From Propionispora vibrioides (GTDB taxonomy: Bacteria > Bacillota > Negativicutes > Propionisporales > Propionisporaceae): a DNA stretch of 64,000 nucleotides. The translations under genes were made by a program, and so were the position numbers. Positions 31,282 through 39,799 of the stretch are shown here, piece after piece. Below the pieces are notes generated by a model, which made no database searches, had not been told where the DNA came from, and saw only the letters and a program-made list of their open reading frames with translations. Each line of letters starts with the position of its first letter. The first letter of the stretch is position 1. The stretch covers positions 1-64,000 of the forward strand of contig NZ_FODY01000019.1 in assembly GCF_900110485.1 (NCBI RefSeq), read 5' to 3'.

Positions 31282-34200
31282 ATGCTCAATCAATTAATCG
31301 AGTTTTCCTTGAAAAACCGCGTGATTGTTTTAGTATTAACCGCGTTGGTTATTGTCTGGGGAGTTTTTACCGTACGGGATACTCCTATCGATGCCTTTCC
31401 TGATCTGAGCGAAAATCAGGTTCTTGTTTCGGCCGACTGGATGGGACGGGGACCGCAGGAAATTCAGGACCAGGTTACCTATCCCTTGGAGACAGCCTTG
31501 CGTGGTCTGCCTAACGTAAAAGAAGTACGTTCGGCTTCTTCTTTCGGGATGTCGCTGATTACTGTTATTTTTGAGGATGGAGTGGAACCTTATTTTGCCC
31601 GCCAGGTGGTAAATGAGAAGGTACAGCAGGCTATTCCTCAACTGCCGCGCGGTGTTCAGCCAACACTGGGCCCGGTCAGTACGCCAATGGGCCAGGTATT
31701 TATGTATACAGTGGAAAGCGACCGCCACAACTTAGCCGATTTACGAACGGTAGAGGATTTTACCATCAAGCAGCAGCTCAGCGCCGTACCCGGTGTAGCC
31801 GAAGTGGCCAGCATTGGCGGCTATGTCATGCAGTATCAGGTCAACCTTGACCCGCAGCTTATGCAAAGCTACCGGGTGACGTTTAATCAGGTATTCGGGG
31901 CACTGGGGGCTAATAACGCCAATATTGGCGCCAAGGTTGTAGAGCAAAACGGCCAGGAATTCATTATTCGTGGTCTGGGTTTAATTGAATCGATTGATGA
32001 TATTAAAAACATTGTGATCACCCAAAACAATAATGTACCTATTTATATCAAAGATGTGGCCAGTGTGGCGGCCGGTCCGGATTTTCGCCGCGGGGTACTG
32101 ACAAAGTCCGGCTATGAGGCGGCCGGCGGCATTGTCATTCAGCGTATGGGCGAAAATACTCTTAATGTTATCGATCAAGTGAAAGCTAAAATCGCCGAGA
32201 TTCAGCCAACTTTACCAGAAGGAATGAGGATCGTTCCTTTTTATGACCAAACCGATTTGGTGAAAAAAGCGGTCAATACGCTAACCCGGGCACTTATTGA
32301 AGAGTTTATTCTGGTTTCTATCATTGTAGTTCTTTTTTTAGGCAATGTCCGGTCCAGCTTGATTGTTACCAGCGCCATCCCGATTGGTATTTTAATTGCA
32401 TTGATTGCTATGAAGCAAATTCATTTGTCAGCCAATTTGATGTCTCTTGGCGGGATTGCTATCGGCATTGGAGTTATGACGGATGCGGCTATCGTTATGG
32501 TAGAAAATATCTTCCGGCATTTGGCCGAGGATCGCGGACGGCGCAATATCATTGAAGTAACGCTGGAAGCCGCGAAAGAAGTAGCCGCACCCATTTTCTT
32601 TTCCATAACAATTATTATTGTCACCTTCCTGCCGGTCTTTACCATGACCGGTACCGAGGGTAAAATGTACACGCCGATGGCCTGGGCAAAGTCCTTTGCT
32701 ATGAGCGGATCGCTGCTGCTGGCCTTTACGCTGGTACCGGTATTGTGCACCTTGCTGCTTAAGGGTAAGATCCAGGAAAAGGATACCTGGATTGTTGCCA
32801 AAATGCATCAGTGGTATGAGCCGGTTTTAAAAGCTGTGATGAAGTATTATAAAACTACCATTACGGCCGCTATTGCTGTTATGATTGCCGGATTTTCCTT
32901 GCTGCCGCTTTTAGGAACAACCTTTATGCCGGCCTTGGATGAAGGAACATTTCTGGTGATGCCGACCATGCTGCCCAGTGTATCTTTGTCCGAAGCCCTG
33001 GAAGCAGCCAAAACCATGGATAAAGTCATCATGGACATTCCTGAAGTCGATATGTCGGTGGGAAAAGTCGGCCGGGCGGAATCGGCTATGGATCCGGCTC
33101 CCATCAGCATGATTGAGACCATCGTGACCTTAAAGCCCAAGGCAGAGTGGCGGCCTGGTGTAACCAAAGACACCATCGAACAGGAAATGATGGCCAGACT
33201 TGCCAACATTCCCGGTCTTAATTTAGCCTTTACTCAGCCGATTGCCGGCCGGTTATCAATGTTGACTACCGGGGTACGTACCGAATTAGGCATTAAACTG
33301 TATGGGGAAGACCTAGCCGTATTGCAGCAAAAAGCGTTTGATATTGAAAAAGCCTTGGCAACGGTACCGGGCGTCAGCGACCTTCTGGCGGAACGGGTTT
33401 TTGGTGCCTCTTATCTGGAGATTCAGGTTAACCGGGAAAAAGCGGCCCGTTATGGTTTGAACATTGCTGATGTCGAAGATGCCGTGGAACTGGCAGTCGG
33501 AGGTAAAAGTGCCACCACTACCATCGAAGGGCGTAAGCGTTTCAACGTGCTGGTGCGCTATAACCGGGAAAACCGCGAAAGCATTGACGCTATGCAAAAT
33601 ATTCTGATCCCGGTAACCGGCAGTGGGGCGGGTGTAACGGCAAATGCCGGCGTTGGGATGGGCGGCATGGGCGGTGGTGGTGCGACCGCGGCGGCGAAGC
33701 CGGTCAGCGGAGCCTATATACCGCTAGGGGAAGTTGCCCAATTTCAAGTGGTTGACGGACCATCAATGATCAGCAGCGAAAACGGAGTCTACCGGATGAT
33801 TGTACAGATGAATACCCGGGGACGGGACGTGGTTAGCTTTGTGAATGAAGCCAATAAGGTTATTAAAGAAAAGGTGGATTTGCCTCCCGGTTATTCTATG
33901 AAATGGACCGGACAGTATGAAAATCAGCAACGGGCTAAAGACCGCCTGGCTATTGTAGTTCCGGCAGTTGTGGTACTCACCTTCTTTTTGCTTTACATGA
34001 GCTTTAAGTCGGTCAGCGATGCTTTCCTTATCTTAATGAATATTCCTTTCTCTTTGGTCGGTGGTATTGTGGCGATGTATCTGACCAATACCTATCTGAC
34101 GGTAGCGGCGGCAGTCGGGTTTATTGCCCTCTTTGGAATTGCCGTGCAAAACGGGGTAATTATGGTGACGTATATAAAACACCTGAGAGATCAACGGTCT

Positions 34201-34470
34201 TTGGAAGAAGCAATTATGGAAGGAGCGTTTACCCGTTTGCGGCCGGTCATGATTACTGCGCTTGTCGCCAGCTTAGGCTTGTTTCCACTTATCTTTGCAA
34301 CTGGTACGGGCGCCGAGGTGCAACGGCCGATGGCTACGGTTGTTGTCGGCGGACTGGTTACCTCCACAATTTTGACACTGATTGTACTGCCTTGTATATA
34401 TCTGGTCTGGCATCGGTGGCTTGAGCGGAAAAAACCAACTGTAACCGGAGACTTTCATACGGTAGAGTAA
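31282..34470 (+). CDS. cusA: Heavy-metal RND efflux pump, CusA/CzcA family
   Basis: 1062 residues, 12 membrane helices and two large periplasmic loops. DTPIDAFPDLSENQVLV, the proton-relay helix GIAIGIGVMTDAAIVMVENI and AESAMDPAPISMIETIVTLKP are diagnostic of the heavy-metal branch; the last resembles the Cu/Ag (CusA) subgroup, so monovalent cations are favoured over Zn/Co/Cd. Around residue 780 there is an inserted Gly/Met-rich stretch (GVGMGGMGGGGATAAA). GGAGG RBS, 11 bp after the adaptor. Confidence 0.93.
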   Translation: MLNQLIEFSLKNRVIVLVLTALVIVWGVFTVRDTPIDAFPDLSENQVLVSADWMGRGPQEIQDQVTYPLETALRGLPNVKEVRSASSFGMSLITVIFEDGVEPYFARQVVNEKVQQAIPQLPRGVQPTLGPVSTPMGQVFMYTVESDRHNLADLRTVEDFTIKQQLSAVPGVAEVASIGGYVMQYQVNLDPQLMQSYRVTFNQVFGALGANNANIGAKVVEQNGQEFIIRGLGLIESIDDIKNIVITQNNNVPIYIKDVASVAAGPDFRRGVLTKSGYEAAGGIVIQRMGENTLNVIDQVKAKIAEIQPTLPEGMRIVPFYDQTDLVKKAVNTLTRALIEEFILVSIIVVLFLGNVRSSLIVTSAIPIGILIALIAMKQIHLSANLMSLGGIAIGIGVMTDAAIVMVENIFRHLAEDRGRRNIIEVTLEAAKEVAAPIFFSITIIIVTFLPVFTMTGTEGKMYTPMAWAKSFAMSGSLLLAFTLVPVLCTLLLKGKIQEKDTWIVAKMHQWYEPVLKAVMKYYKTTITAAIAVMIAGFSLLPLLGTTFMPALDEGTFLVMPTMLPSVSLSEALEAAKTMDKVIMDIPEVDMSVGKVGRAESAMDPAPISMIETIVTLKPKAEWRPGVTKDTIEQEMMARLANIPGLNLAFTQPIAGRLSMLTTGVRTELGIKLYGEDLAVLQQKAFDIEKALATVPGVSDLLAERVFGASYLEIQVNREKAARYGLNIADVEDAVELAVGGKSATTTIEGRKRFNVLVRYNRENRESIDAMQNILIPVTGSGAGVTANAGVGMGGMGGGGATAAAKPVSGAYIPLGEVAQFQVVDGPSMISSENGVYRMIVQMNTRGRDVVSFVNEANKVIKEKVDLPPGYSMKWTGQYENQQRAKDRLAIVVPAVVVLTFFLLYMSFKSVSDAFLILMNIPFSLVGGIVAMYLTNTYLTVAAAVGFIALFGIAVQNGVIMVTYIKHLRDQRSLEEAIMEGAFTRLRPVMITALVASLGLFPLIFATGTGAEVQRPMATVVVGGLVTSTILTLIVLPCIYLVWHRWLERKKPTVTGDFHTVE

Positions 34471-34506
34471 ACTGACCGATAATCAAATCGGTTACCTGAA
34501 AAAACG

Positions 34507-34531
34507 GTGGTGGGGCATCCTGCCCTACCAC
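34507..34531 (+). promoter_or_regulatory. Hairpin after cusA
   Basis: TGGTGGGGCA and TGCCCTACCA pair around a 3-nt loop; no T-run follows. Possible mRNA-end stabiliser or weak terminator before the lipoprotein gene. Confidence 0.45.
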
Positions 34532-34593
34532 AAAAGCAGTAATAAGCTAAAAATGAAATATAAATCTATTAAGCTATTGGAGGGTATTTAATT

Positions 34594-35052
34594 ATGAAAA
34601 AAACTAAAGTATTATTTGGCATTGTGGCTATTGTCGCAGGGATGGCTCTAATCGCAGGCTGCGGTTCTAGTGAAAAACCGGCGGCTCAGACTCCTGCGGC
34701 GCAGGAACAGGCGACCGGCCATCAGGGACATAGCGCGACAATGCCTAAGGAAGATCCCATGCCTATCATGAAGGATATGGACAAAGCGTTGCAAGACGTA
34801 GTAAAGCAAGTGAAGGGCGGCCAAATGATGGATGCCCAAAAGAGCGCGGCACAGCTCGTGAGTACAGTGGACAAAGTTCTTCCCCATATGATGGATGACG
34901 GTCTGGAAGATCATTTGCGTAAAACAGCAAAAGACATTAAAGACAGCGTAAATTCGGGAAAAACGGATCCGAGTGCTCTTGAAGGTAAAGTCAAAGACAT
35001 GCAGGCTATTATGAAAGAGACTACAACGCATCTGCAAAGCATGAATCACTAG
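34594..35052 (+). CDS. His/Met-containing lipoprotein
   Basis: 152 residues with lipoprotein signal (lipobox LIAGC, Cys near residue 23). After a flexible Ala/Gln-rich linker with HQGHSATM come mostly helical sequences with Met and His (PMPIMKDMDKAL, MMDAQKS, VLPHMMDDGLEDHL). Possible periplasmic metal-binding or sensor lipoprotein linked to the pump. It needs Lgt for maturation, and an extra lgt is in the same island. GGAGGG RBS. Family not recognised. Confidence 0.7.
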   Translation: MKKTKVLFGIVAIVAGMALIAGCGSSEKPAAQTPAAQEQATGHQGHSATMPKEDPMPIMKDMDKALQDVVKQVKGGQMMDAQKSAAQLVSTVDKVLPHMMDDGLEDHLRKTAKDIKDSVNSGKTDPSALEGKVKDMQAIMKETTTHLQSMNH

Positions 35053-35076
35053 AAAAGCCTATAGGAGGAGCGGCTG

Positions 35077-35628
35077 ATGAAAAAATGCCTGACAATCCTA
35101 TTTGCCGGATTGCTGTTTAGTAGTGTCACCGGAGTTCAAGCCGCTCCGGTTTCCGGGTATAATCAGTTTGTAGCGTCTCTGGATTCTATCTTGGAGGTGT
35201 CGATGCCGGTAGCTGACGAACAGCTTATCGCAGCCCGGTTGCCGGTCCAACCTAATGGACAGGCGGCCAGGGTCCTGGTGATCGCTGGCAATATGCTGGG
35301 GCAACCGGTAGTATGGGGTGGAGCTTCGCCATCCCAGGGCTTTGACTGCTCCGGTTTAGTCCAGTATGTATACCGGCAGGCTGGTATTAATCTGCCTCGC
35401 ACTGCCGACCTACAGTTTTTAGTTGGGCGGACGGTCTTGCCGGCAGCTCTGCAGCCAGGTGACCTCATCTACTTTACTACCTATGAGCCGGGGGCATCTC
35501 ATGTAGGGATCTATATCGGTGACAGTAAGTTTATTCACACATCTTTTTCTAAAGGCGTAGTGGCCATTGGAGACATGCGGGACAATTATTTCGTCCAACG
35601 GTATTACGGAGCCAAACGGGTTTTGTGA
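35077..35628 (+). CDS. NlpC/P60 cell-wall peptidase
   Basis: 183 residues with a signal peptide (AGLLFSSVTGVQAAP). The C-terminal NlpC/P60 domain has catalytic Cys91 in GFDCSGLVQYVYRQAG and His142 in GASHVGIYIGDSKFIH. It likely cleaves peptidoglycan stem peptides. The preceding ~65 residues are not a known wall-binding domain. AGGAGGAG RBS. It ends the tolC-cusBA-lipoprotein group, suggesting wall remodelling to fit the pump. Confidence 0.88.
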   Translation: MKKCLTILFAGLLFSSVTGVQAAPVSGYNQFVASLDSILEVSMPVADEQLIAARLPVQPNGQAARVLVIAGNMLGQPVVWGGASPSQGFDCSGLVQYVYRQAGINLPRTADLQFLVGRTVLPAALQPGDLIYFTTYEPGASHVGIYIGDSKFIHTSFSKGVVAIGDMRDNYFVQRYYGAKRVL

Positions 35629-35637
35629 CCTTACAAG

Positions 35638-35668
35638 AAAAGCTTCCAGGCTATCCTGGAAGCTTTTT
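35638..35668 (+). terminator. Terminator after the NlpC/P60 gene
   Basis: AAAAGCTTCCAGG, loop CTAT, CCTGGAAGCTTTTT: a perfect 13-bp stem ending in T. Confidence 0.9.
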
Positions 35669-35757
35669 GCATGAATATTCATTGTATACGGCTAGGCGTG
35701 TCTTCAAGCTAACAGAATGACCCATGGCACAAAAAGTGCAGTCAGGAAGCGTTTTAG

Positions 35758-35899
35758 CTAGTGGTCTGTAGACCCCGATTCTATAGTCCGCCCTGCTTGT
35801 CGTCGGCTTACATATTCCTGATATGCGCGCCTTTTTCGTCTCGCAGGACAAAAATCTCTCGCAATTCATCCTTTAACCTTAGAGTTTACAGACTACTAG
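35758..35899. repeat. Palindromic CTAG-ended element M3 (MITE-like)
   Basis: 142 bp. Ends CTAGTGGTCTGTAGAC and GTTTACAGACTACTAG are inverted copies with two mismatches. The centre has CCTGCTTGTCGTCGGCTTAC, ATATTCCTGATATGCGCGCC and GTCTCGCAGG. It shares its last CTAG (35896-35899) with element M4. Confidence 0.6.
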
Positions 35900-36060
35900 T
35901 GTCTTGACTAAGTTAAATCTTAGGTTAGACAGCATATCTTTTTTCGCACTGCTGCGTTGTCGTCGCCTTACATAATCCCGATATGCGCGCCTCCTCCGCA
36001 TTGCATTGCAAAAAAATCTATACTGCCTAATCCTAATTCACAACTTTGGCAAGACACTAG
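35896..36060. repeat. Palindromic CTAG-ended element M4 (MITE-like)
   Basis: 165 bp. The first ~60 bases and the last ~60 bases are inverted copies at most positions, beginning ACTAGTGTCTTG on both sides. The centre is TTGTCGTCGCCTTACATAA, TCCCGATATGCGCGCCTCC. No open frame. It could fold as a long hairpin in RNA or single-stranded DNA. Confidence 0.65.
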
Positions 36061-36186
36061 TTTGAAGACATGCCCTGGTGATAATATCTAAAAGTAAGTG
36101 AGTAAGCAGATGGAAAGATGAATTTCATACACATTACTAATGGACAAAGCATATAATATTACATAACGTGGATAGGAGGGAAGGCT

Positions 36187-36366
36187 ATGGAATGGGGCGG
36201 AAGTTGGAATTGGATTTGGATTATTCTGGGTATGGTAATTTTGGCGATATTGCTGGGATTGCCCATATTGTTGCTTATCGGTTTTGCGTTAGGAATGGCT
36301 TTTGACTCCTACTGGAAAAAATTATTAGCGGAATTTGACTTTAACTTTGGTGATACTCCTGCTTGA
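36187..36366 (+). CDS. 59-residue small membrane protein
   Basis: MEWGGSWNWIWIILGMVILA onwards: Trp-rich N-terminus, one long or two short hydrophobic helices (about 9-42), then an acidic-aromatic tail (SYWKKLLAEFDFNFGDTPA). AGGAGGGAAGG is the RBS and TATAAT at about 36150 a possible -10. No family recognised. Likely real because of RBS, start and hydrophobic pattern. Confidence 0.55.
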   Translation: MEWGGSWNWIWIILGMVILAILLGLPILLLIGFALGMAFDSYWKKLLAEFDFNFGDTPA

Positions 36367-36465
36367 TATACGGAAATTTTATAGGCATCAATAAAGCTTT
36401 TTGGCATAGAATAATAGAGTGGTAGATTTTTTATTAAAGGAGTGTGGCTTGAGGTGTTAATCCAT

Positions 36466-36561
36466 ATGCCCTGTAATTGTGTTGTTGTCTTCAACCAATT
36501 TGGCGTAGGAAAGTGCGCGGGTTGCGGTAAAGAGATTAATGTAAAAATATCCAATAAATAA
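36466..36561 (+). CDS. 31-residue Cys-rich mini-protein (zinc-knuckle like)
   Basis: MPCNCVVVFNQFGVGKCAGC followed by GKEINVKISNK: two Cys pairs (CNC and CAGC) that could bind one zinc. GAGGTG lies about 9 nt before the ATG; a GTG three codons upstream is also possible. Its stop is inside a very strong terminator, which supports a real short transcript. Confidence 0.45.
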   Translation: MPCNCVVVFNQFGVGKCAGCGKEINVKISNK

Positions 36562-36599
36562 AAAGTCATTTACCTTTGGTAAATGACTTTTTATTTATT
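36553..36599 (+). terminator. 22-bp terminator after the 31-residue gene
   Basis: 36553-36574 and 36578-36599 are perfect inverted copies with a TTT loop; A-run and T-run at the base make it active in both directions. Confidence 0.85.
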
Positions 36600-36747
36600 G
36601 AGATATTTAATGATGGAATTTATTTCCTGGAAATAAATTGAAATAAGATAAACGAAGAGTATAATTTGTTTTTGGCCGGCCAAAATAAAAAGCAGTGTCA
36701 GTAGAATACGCTGTTAATGATAAAGATAACAAAGTGGGGTAACGGTT

Positions 36748-36933
36748 ATGTCTTATACCAGCAAAGTATATCATTTCTGGCAGGAAAGAAACATTGACAG
36801 TAAGGTCTATGTGAAACTTCCTACGATGATAAAAAAAGCAACGCAAATTAGTGGCGATACAATGATAAAGCAACAAATCGGAGTAGACGGTTCTTTGGAC
36901 AACGACAGGCAGGAAGGTATGGAATATGACTAG
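36748..36933 (+). CDS. Hypothetical 61-residue protein
   Basis: Starts MSYTSKVYHFWQERNIDSKVYVKLPTM; the first half is basic, the second acidic. No motif recognised and the RBS (GGGGTAACGG) is weak. It could be a small real gene or chance. The 36934-37128 stretch after it holds only a hairpin (GCCAGCC/GGCTGGC near 36955-36990) and nothing else clear. Confidence 0.35.
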   Translation: MSYTSKVYHFWQERNIDSKVYVKLPTMIKKATQISGDTMIKQQIGVDGSLDNDRQEGMEYD

Positions 36934-37128
36934 GGAACCGGTGATTTAATGAGCCAGCCAGCCTGACGAGAGATTTTTTCGGCTGGCAAGGAAGTAAAAC
37001 CGCAGGAATAGTGGTTCCTATTTCAAGGTTTTGCTGACGCAGCCAGATGGGAAAAGATCCGCCAGGATGCGCAATATGAATAAGTCAGTGGTTCCCTAGA
37101 TCCTTTGGCACGTGCAGGAAGATTGCTG

Positions 37129-37157
37129 TTGACCGAGCTATGATTAAGGAGTATAAT
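37129..37157 (+). promoter_or_regulatory. pyr promoter P1
   Basis: TTGACC (37129-37134), 17 nt, TATAAT (37152-37157). The transcript would begin just before the first PyrR element. Confidence 0.7.
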
Positions 37158-37170
37158 AAATAAAACAATA

Positions 37171-37201
37171 CCTTTAAGCTGGTTCTGTGAGACCGGTAAG
37201 G
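37171..37201 (+). promoter_or_regulatory. PyrR-binding RNA element 1
   Basis: Stem CCTT/AAGG and CTGGT/ACCGG with the loop CTGTGA, which fits the PyrR hexaloop rule CNGNGA. It is followed by an intrinsic terminator at 37219-37259. Confidence 0.8.
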
Positions 37202-37218
37202 ATACATGAGAACGTTGA

Positions 37219-37259
37219 TGCCTTTCTGTGTGCTCACATGCAGAAAGGCTTTTGTTTTG
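37219..37259 (+). terminator. pyr attenuator terminator T1
   Basis: GCCTTTCTG (37220-37228) and CAGAAAGGC (37241-37249), extendable inward, followed by TTTTGTTTT. Confidence 0.8.
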
Positions 37260-37260
37260 C

Positions 37261-37290
37261 TTGACAGTCTTTGAGAAAATTTGCTAGTAT
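37261..37290 (+). promoter_or_regulatory. pyr promoter P2 between attenuators
   Basis: TTGACA (37261-37266), 18 nt, TG-C-TAGTAT (37285-37290), an extended -10 promoter directly after terminator T1. It gives a second entry that skips PyrR element 1. Confidence 0.65.
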
Positions 37291-37324
37291 ATATATAAGT
37301 TAATATTGCATAAATAAACAATGA

Positions 37325-37354
37325 CTTTAAACTGGTTCTGTGAAACCGGAAAGG
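37325..37354 (+). promoter_or_regulatory. PyrR-binding RNA element 2
   Basis: CTTTAAACTGGTT, loop CTGTGA (fits CNGNGA), AACCGGAAAGG. No obvious terminator of its own follows before element 3. Confidence 0.75.
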
Positions 37355-37426
37355 CTGTTGCGGAGTTAGTTTAACAGTGTATTGCTAGCAAAGAAGGCTT
37401 ATTTAACCGAAAAATACAAATACTAT

Positions 37427-37457
37427 CCTTTAAGTTAATCCAGAGAGGTTGGCAAGG
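37427..37457 (+). promoter_or_regulatory. PyrR-binding RNA element 3 (anti-antiterminator)
   Basis: CCTTTAAGTTAATC, loop CAGAGA, GGTTGGCAAGG: the closest match to the Bacillus consensus. Its right arm GGCAAGG-ATGTTAAG (37451-37465) is also complementary to CTTAACA (37502-37508) and CCTTGCC (37514-37520), giving the antiterminator. PyrR with UMP would free the terminator at 37511-37539. Confidence 0.88.
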
Positions 37458-37510
37458 ATGTTAAGTGTTTAACTGGTATTTTAGTCATTGCCGGAACTTG
37501 TCTTAACATA

Positions 37511-37539
37511 ACTCCTTGCCGCCTGGGCAGGGAGTTTTT
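37511..37539 (+). terminator. pyr attenuator terminator T3 before pyrB
   Basis: ACTCCTTGCC, loop GCCT, GGGCAGGGAGT followed by T residues. The left arm overlaps the antiterminator pairing described for PyrR element 3. Confidence 0.88.
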
Positions 37540-37563
37540 ACATTCAAGAGGAGGATTGGCGTT

Positions 37564-38526
37564 ATGAGCGTGGCTAGAAGTCAGGTGTCACTGCGGGGAA
37601 AAGATATTTTGGGATTGCAGCATATGACGGTCCCTGAGATTCAATTGGTGCTAAACACGGCGCAAGAGATGAAGGGGATTATCCGGCGCGATATTAAAAA
37701 GGTACCTACTTTGCGAGGAAAATCGATCATAAATCTGTTTTTTGAACCAAGTACCAGAACGAGGACATCCTTTGAACTGGCCGGAAAATACCTGGGGGCT
37801 GATGTAGTGAATATTACTACCAGTGCGAGCAGTGTAGTGAAAGGAGAAAGCCTGCGCGACACCTTAATGACGGTGGAGGCTATGGGCGTCGATATCATTG
37901 TCATGCGTCACGAAGCGGAAGGCGCGGCGCAGTATGCGTCAAAAGCAGTGAGTCCGGTCATCATCAATGCCGGGGATGGAGCCCACGAGCATCCTACCCA
38001 GGGGCTTTTGGATATGTTTACTATCTTGCAAAAAAAGAGCGGGTTTGCCAGTCTGAAAGTGGCGATTGTTGGTGACATTTTGCATAGCCGCGTGGCGCGC
38101 TCTAATATCTGGGGCCTGCAAAAAATGGGCGCTGAAATTCACCTGGCAGGGCCACAGACACTCATGCCGCGGGATATCGAAAAAACCGGAGTCTATGTAC
38201 ATAATCGAGTGGAAGATGCTTTGGAAGGTGCCGATGTTGTTAATATCCTGCGAATTCAGCGGGAACGGCAGCAAAAGGGGCTTTTCCCGTCGGCAAGGGA
38301 ATATGCCCGGATTTTTGGGATCAACAAAGACCGGCTGGCTTTAGCCAAACCGGATGCCCTCGTTATGCATCCGGGACCGATGAACAGGGGACTGGAAATT
38401 GCGCCTGATGTGGCGTACAGTGAGCAGTCGGCAATTCAGGAGCAGGTTCAAAATGGACTGGCTGTGAGAATGGCGCTGTTGTTTCTGGTATTGATGGGAG
38501 GGAAAGAGATTGAAGCTATTAATTAA
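37564..38526 (+). CDS. pyrB: Aspartate carbamoyltransferase catalytic subunit
   Basis: 320 residues. Carbamoyl-phosphate site [15 protein letters not shown] and second motif [11 protein letters not shown]; late [11 protein letters not shown]. It makes carbamoyl-aspartate, the first committed step of UMP synthesis. The start at 37564 is set by GGAGG 9 nt upstream, after the attenuator; an in-frame start at 37516 would lie in the terminator. First gene of pyrBC-carAB-pyrKDFE; no pyrI or pyrR adjoining. Confidence 0.97.
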   Translation: MSVARSQVSLRGKDILGLQHMTVPEIQLVLNTAQEMKGIIRRDIKKVPTLRGKSIINLFFEPSTRTRTSFELAGKYLGADVVNITTSASSVVKGESLRDTLMTVEAMGVDIIVMRHEAEGAAQYASKAVSPVIINAGDGAHEHPTQGLLDMFTILQKKSGFASLKVAIVGDILHSRVARSNIWGLQKMGAEIHLAGPQTLMPRDIEKTGVYVHNRVEDALEGADVVNILRIQRERQQKGLFPSAREYARIFGINKDRLALAKPDALVMHPGPMNRGLEIAPDVAYSEQSAIQEQVQNGLAVRMALLFLVLMGGKEIEAIN

Positions 38527-39799
38527 AGGTGGCAGAATTATCAACCCGGCCAAAGATTTTGATGCCATAGGCGATATATTGATCGAAAATGAGAAGATCA
38601 TTCAAATCGGCAGCGATATCAACGTGACGGATGCTGAGGTTTTTCCGGCTGTGGGTTTGGTTGTTGCTCCGGGATTTGTTGATATGCATGTACATTTGCG
38701 GGAACCGGGACTGGAGGCGAAGGAGGACATTGCTTCCGGAACACGGGCAGCCGCTGCCGGGGGGATTACTACGATAGCCTGTATGCCGAACACGAAGCCG
38801 GTTATCGATAATGCCATTCTGGTGGCCGGAATCGCGCAACGGGCCCAACTCGAAGGGGTCGTGCATGTGAAGGTGATCGGAGCCTTGAGTAAAGGGCAGG
38901 AAGGCAAGGAACTGGCTGAAATAGGCGATATGCTGCTAAGCGGTGCGGTTGCTATTTCGGACGACGGTCATTGTGTGGAAAGTGCCAAATTGTTGAAAAC
39001 AGGTCTGGAATATACGGGCATGTTTGATAAAGCAATCATCTCTCATGCCGAGGATGAAACGCTGGTGAATGAGGGGCACATGCACGAAGGGGCAGTATCG
39101 GCTATGCTGGGAATTAAGGGACGCCCTTCAGTAGCTGAGGATATTGCTGTGGCCAGGGATATTATGCTGGCTGAATACACCGGTTCACGAATTCATATCG
39201 CCCATATCAGTTCCCAAGGCGCAGTGGAACTGGTTAGACAGGCTAAATCGCGCGGTATTAAGGTCACTGCCGAGGTGACACCGCAGCATCTGGCCTTGAC
39301 CGATGAGGTGGTTGCGGATTTTGATTCCGCAGCAAAGGTGAATCCCCCCCTGCGATCAAATGAGCATAGGGAAGCGCTGATTGCCGGGCTTAAAGACGGT
39401 ACCATTGATGCCATTGCCACAGACCATGCGCCGCATGCCTTTGAGGAAAAGGATCGTGAGTTCCGGTTTGCGCCCAGCGGATTTGCCGGTTTGGAAACAT
39501 CCATAGGCGTTGTGCTTTCGACCTTGTATCATGGCGGACTGTTCACCCTGCCGGAGATTGTTGCACGAATGTCAGCCAATCCTGCCCGAATACTGGGGAT
39601 TGAAGCCGGTGTATTGGGGGAAGGAAAACTGGCCGATATTACCATTATCAATCCAGATTTAGAATGGACCGTTGACAGCCGGAAGTTTTATACCAGAGGA
39701 AAATTGACTCCTTTTGAGGGAAGACAGCTAAAAGGGAAAGCGGTGGCTACTATCGTTAAAGGCAAGATGATTATGCAGAATGGTGAGGTGTTGGAATGA
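38510..39799 (+). CDS. pyrC: Dihydroorotase
   Basis: 429-residue amidohydrolase of the class I type. Metal ligands in [40 protein letters not shown] and the catalytic [15 protein letters not shown] start supported by GGGAGG; overlaps pyrB by 17 bp, so translation is coupled. It closes carbamoyl-aspartate to dihydroorotate. Confidence 0.96.
   Translation: MKLLIKGGRIINPAKDFDAIGDILIENEKIIQIGSDINVTDAEVFPAVGLVVAPGFVDMHVHLREPGLEAKEDIASGTRAAAAGGITTIACMPNTKPVIDNAILVAGIAQRAQLEGVVHVKVIGALSKGQEGKELAEIGDMLLSGAVAISDDGHCVESAKLLKTGLEYTGMFDKAIISHAEDETLVNEGHMHEGAVSAMLGIKGRPSVAEDIAVARDIMLAEYTGSRIHIAHISSQGAVELVRQAKSRGIKVTAEVTPQHLALTDEVVADFDSAAKVNPPLRSNEHREALIAGLKDGTIDAIATDHAPHAFEEKDREFRFAPSGFAGLETSIGVVLSTLYHGGLFTLPEIVARMSANPARILGIEAGVLGEGKLADITIINPDLEWTVDSRKFYTRGKLTPFEGRQLKGKAVATIVKGKMIMQNGEVLE

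Larger units (their letters stand above)
35692..36078. repeat. Outer palindromic element M5 containing M3 and M4
   Basis: Ends CTAGGCGTGTCTTCAAGCTA (35692-35711) and the near-complement TAGTTTGAAGACATGCCCTGG (36058-36078), one base of length difference. Between them lie two complete inner elements, so this looks like an older element interrupted by newer ones. Confidence 0.45.

Noticed and set aside
37085-37321. 78-codon minus-strand open frame in the pyr leader
   Set aside because: It overlaps PyrR element 1 and terminator 1, has no RBS and looks random.
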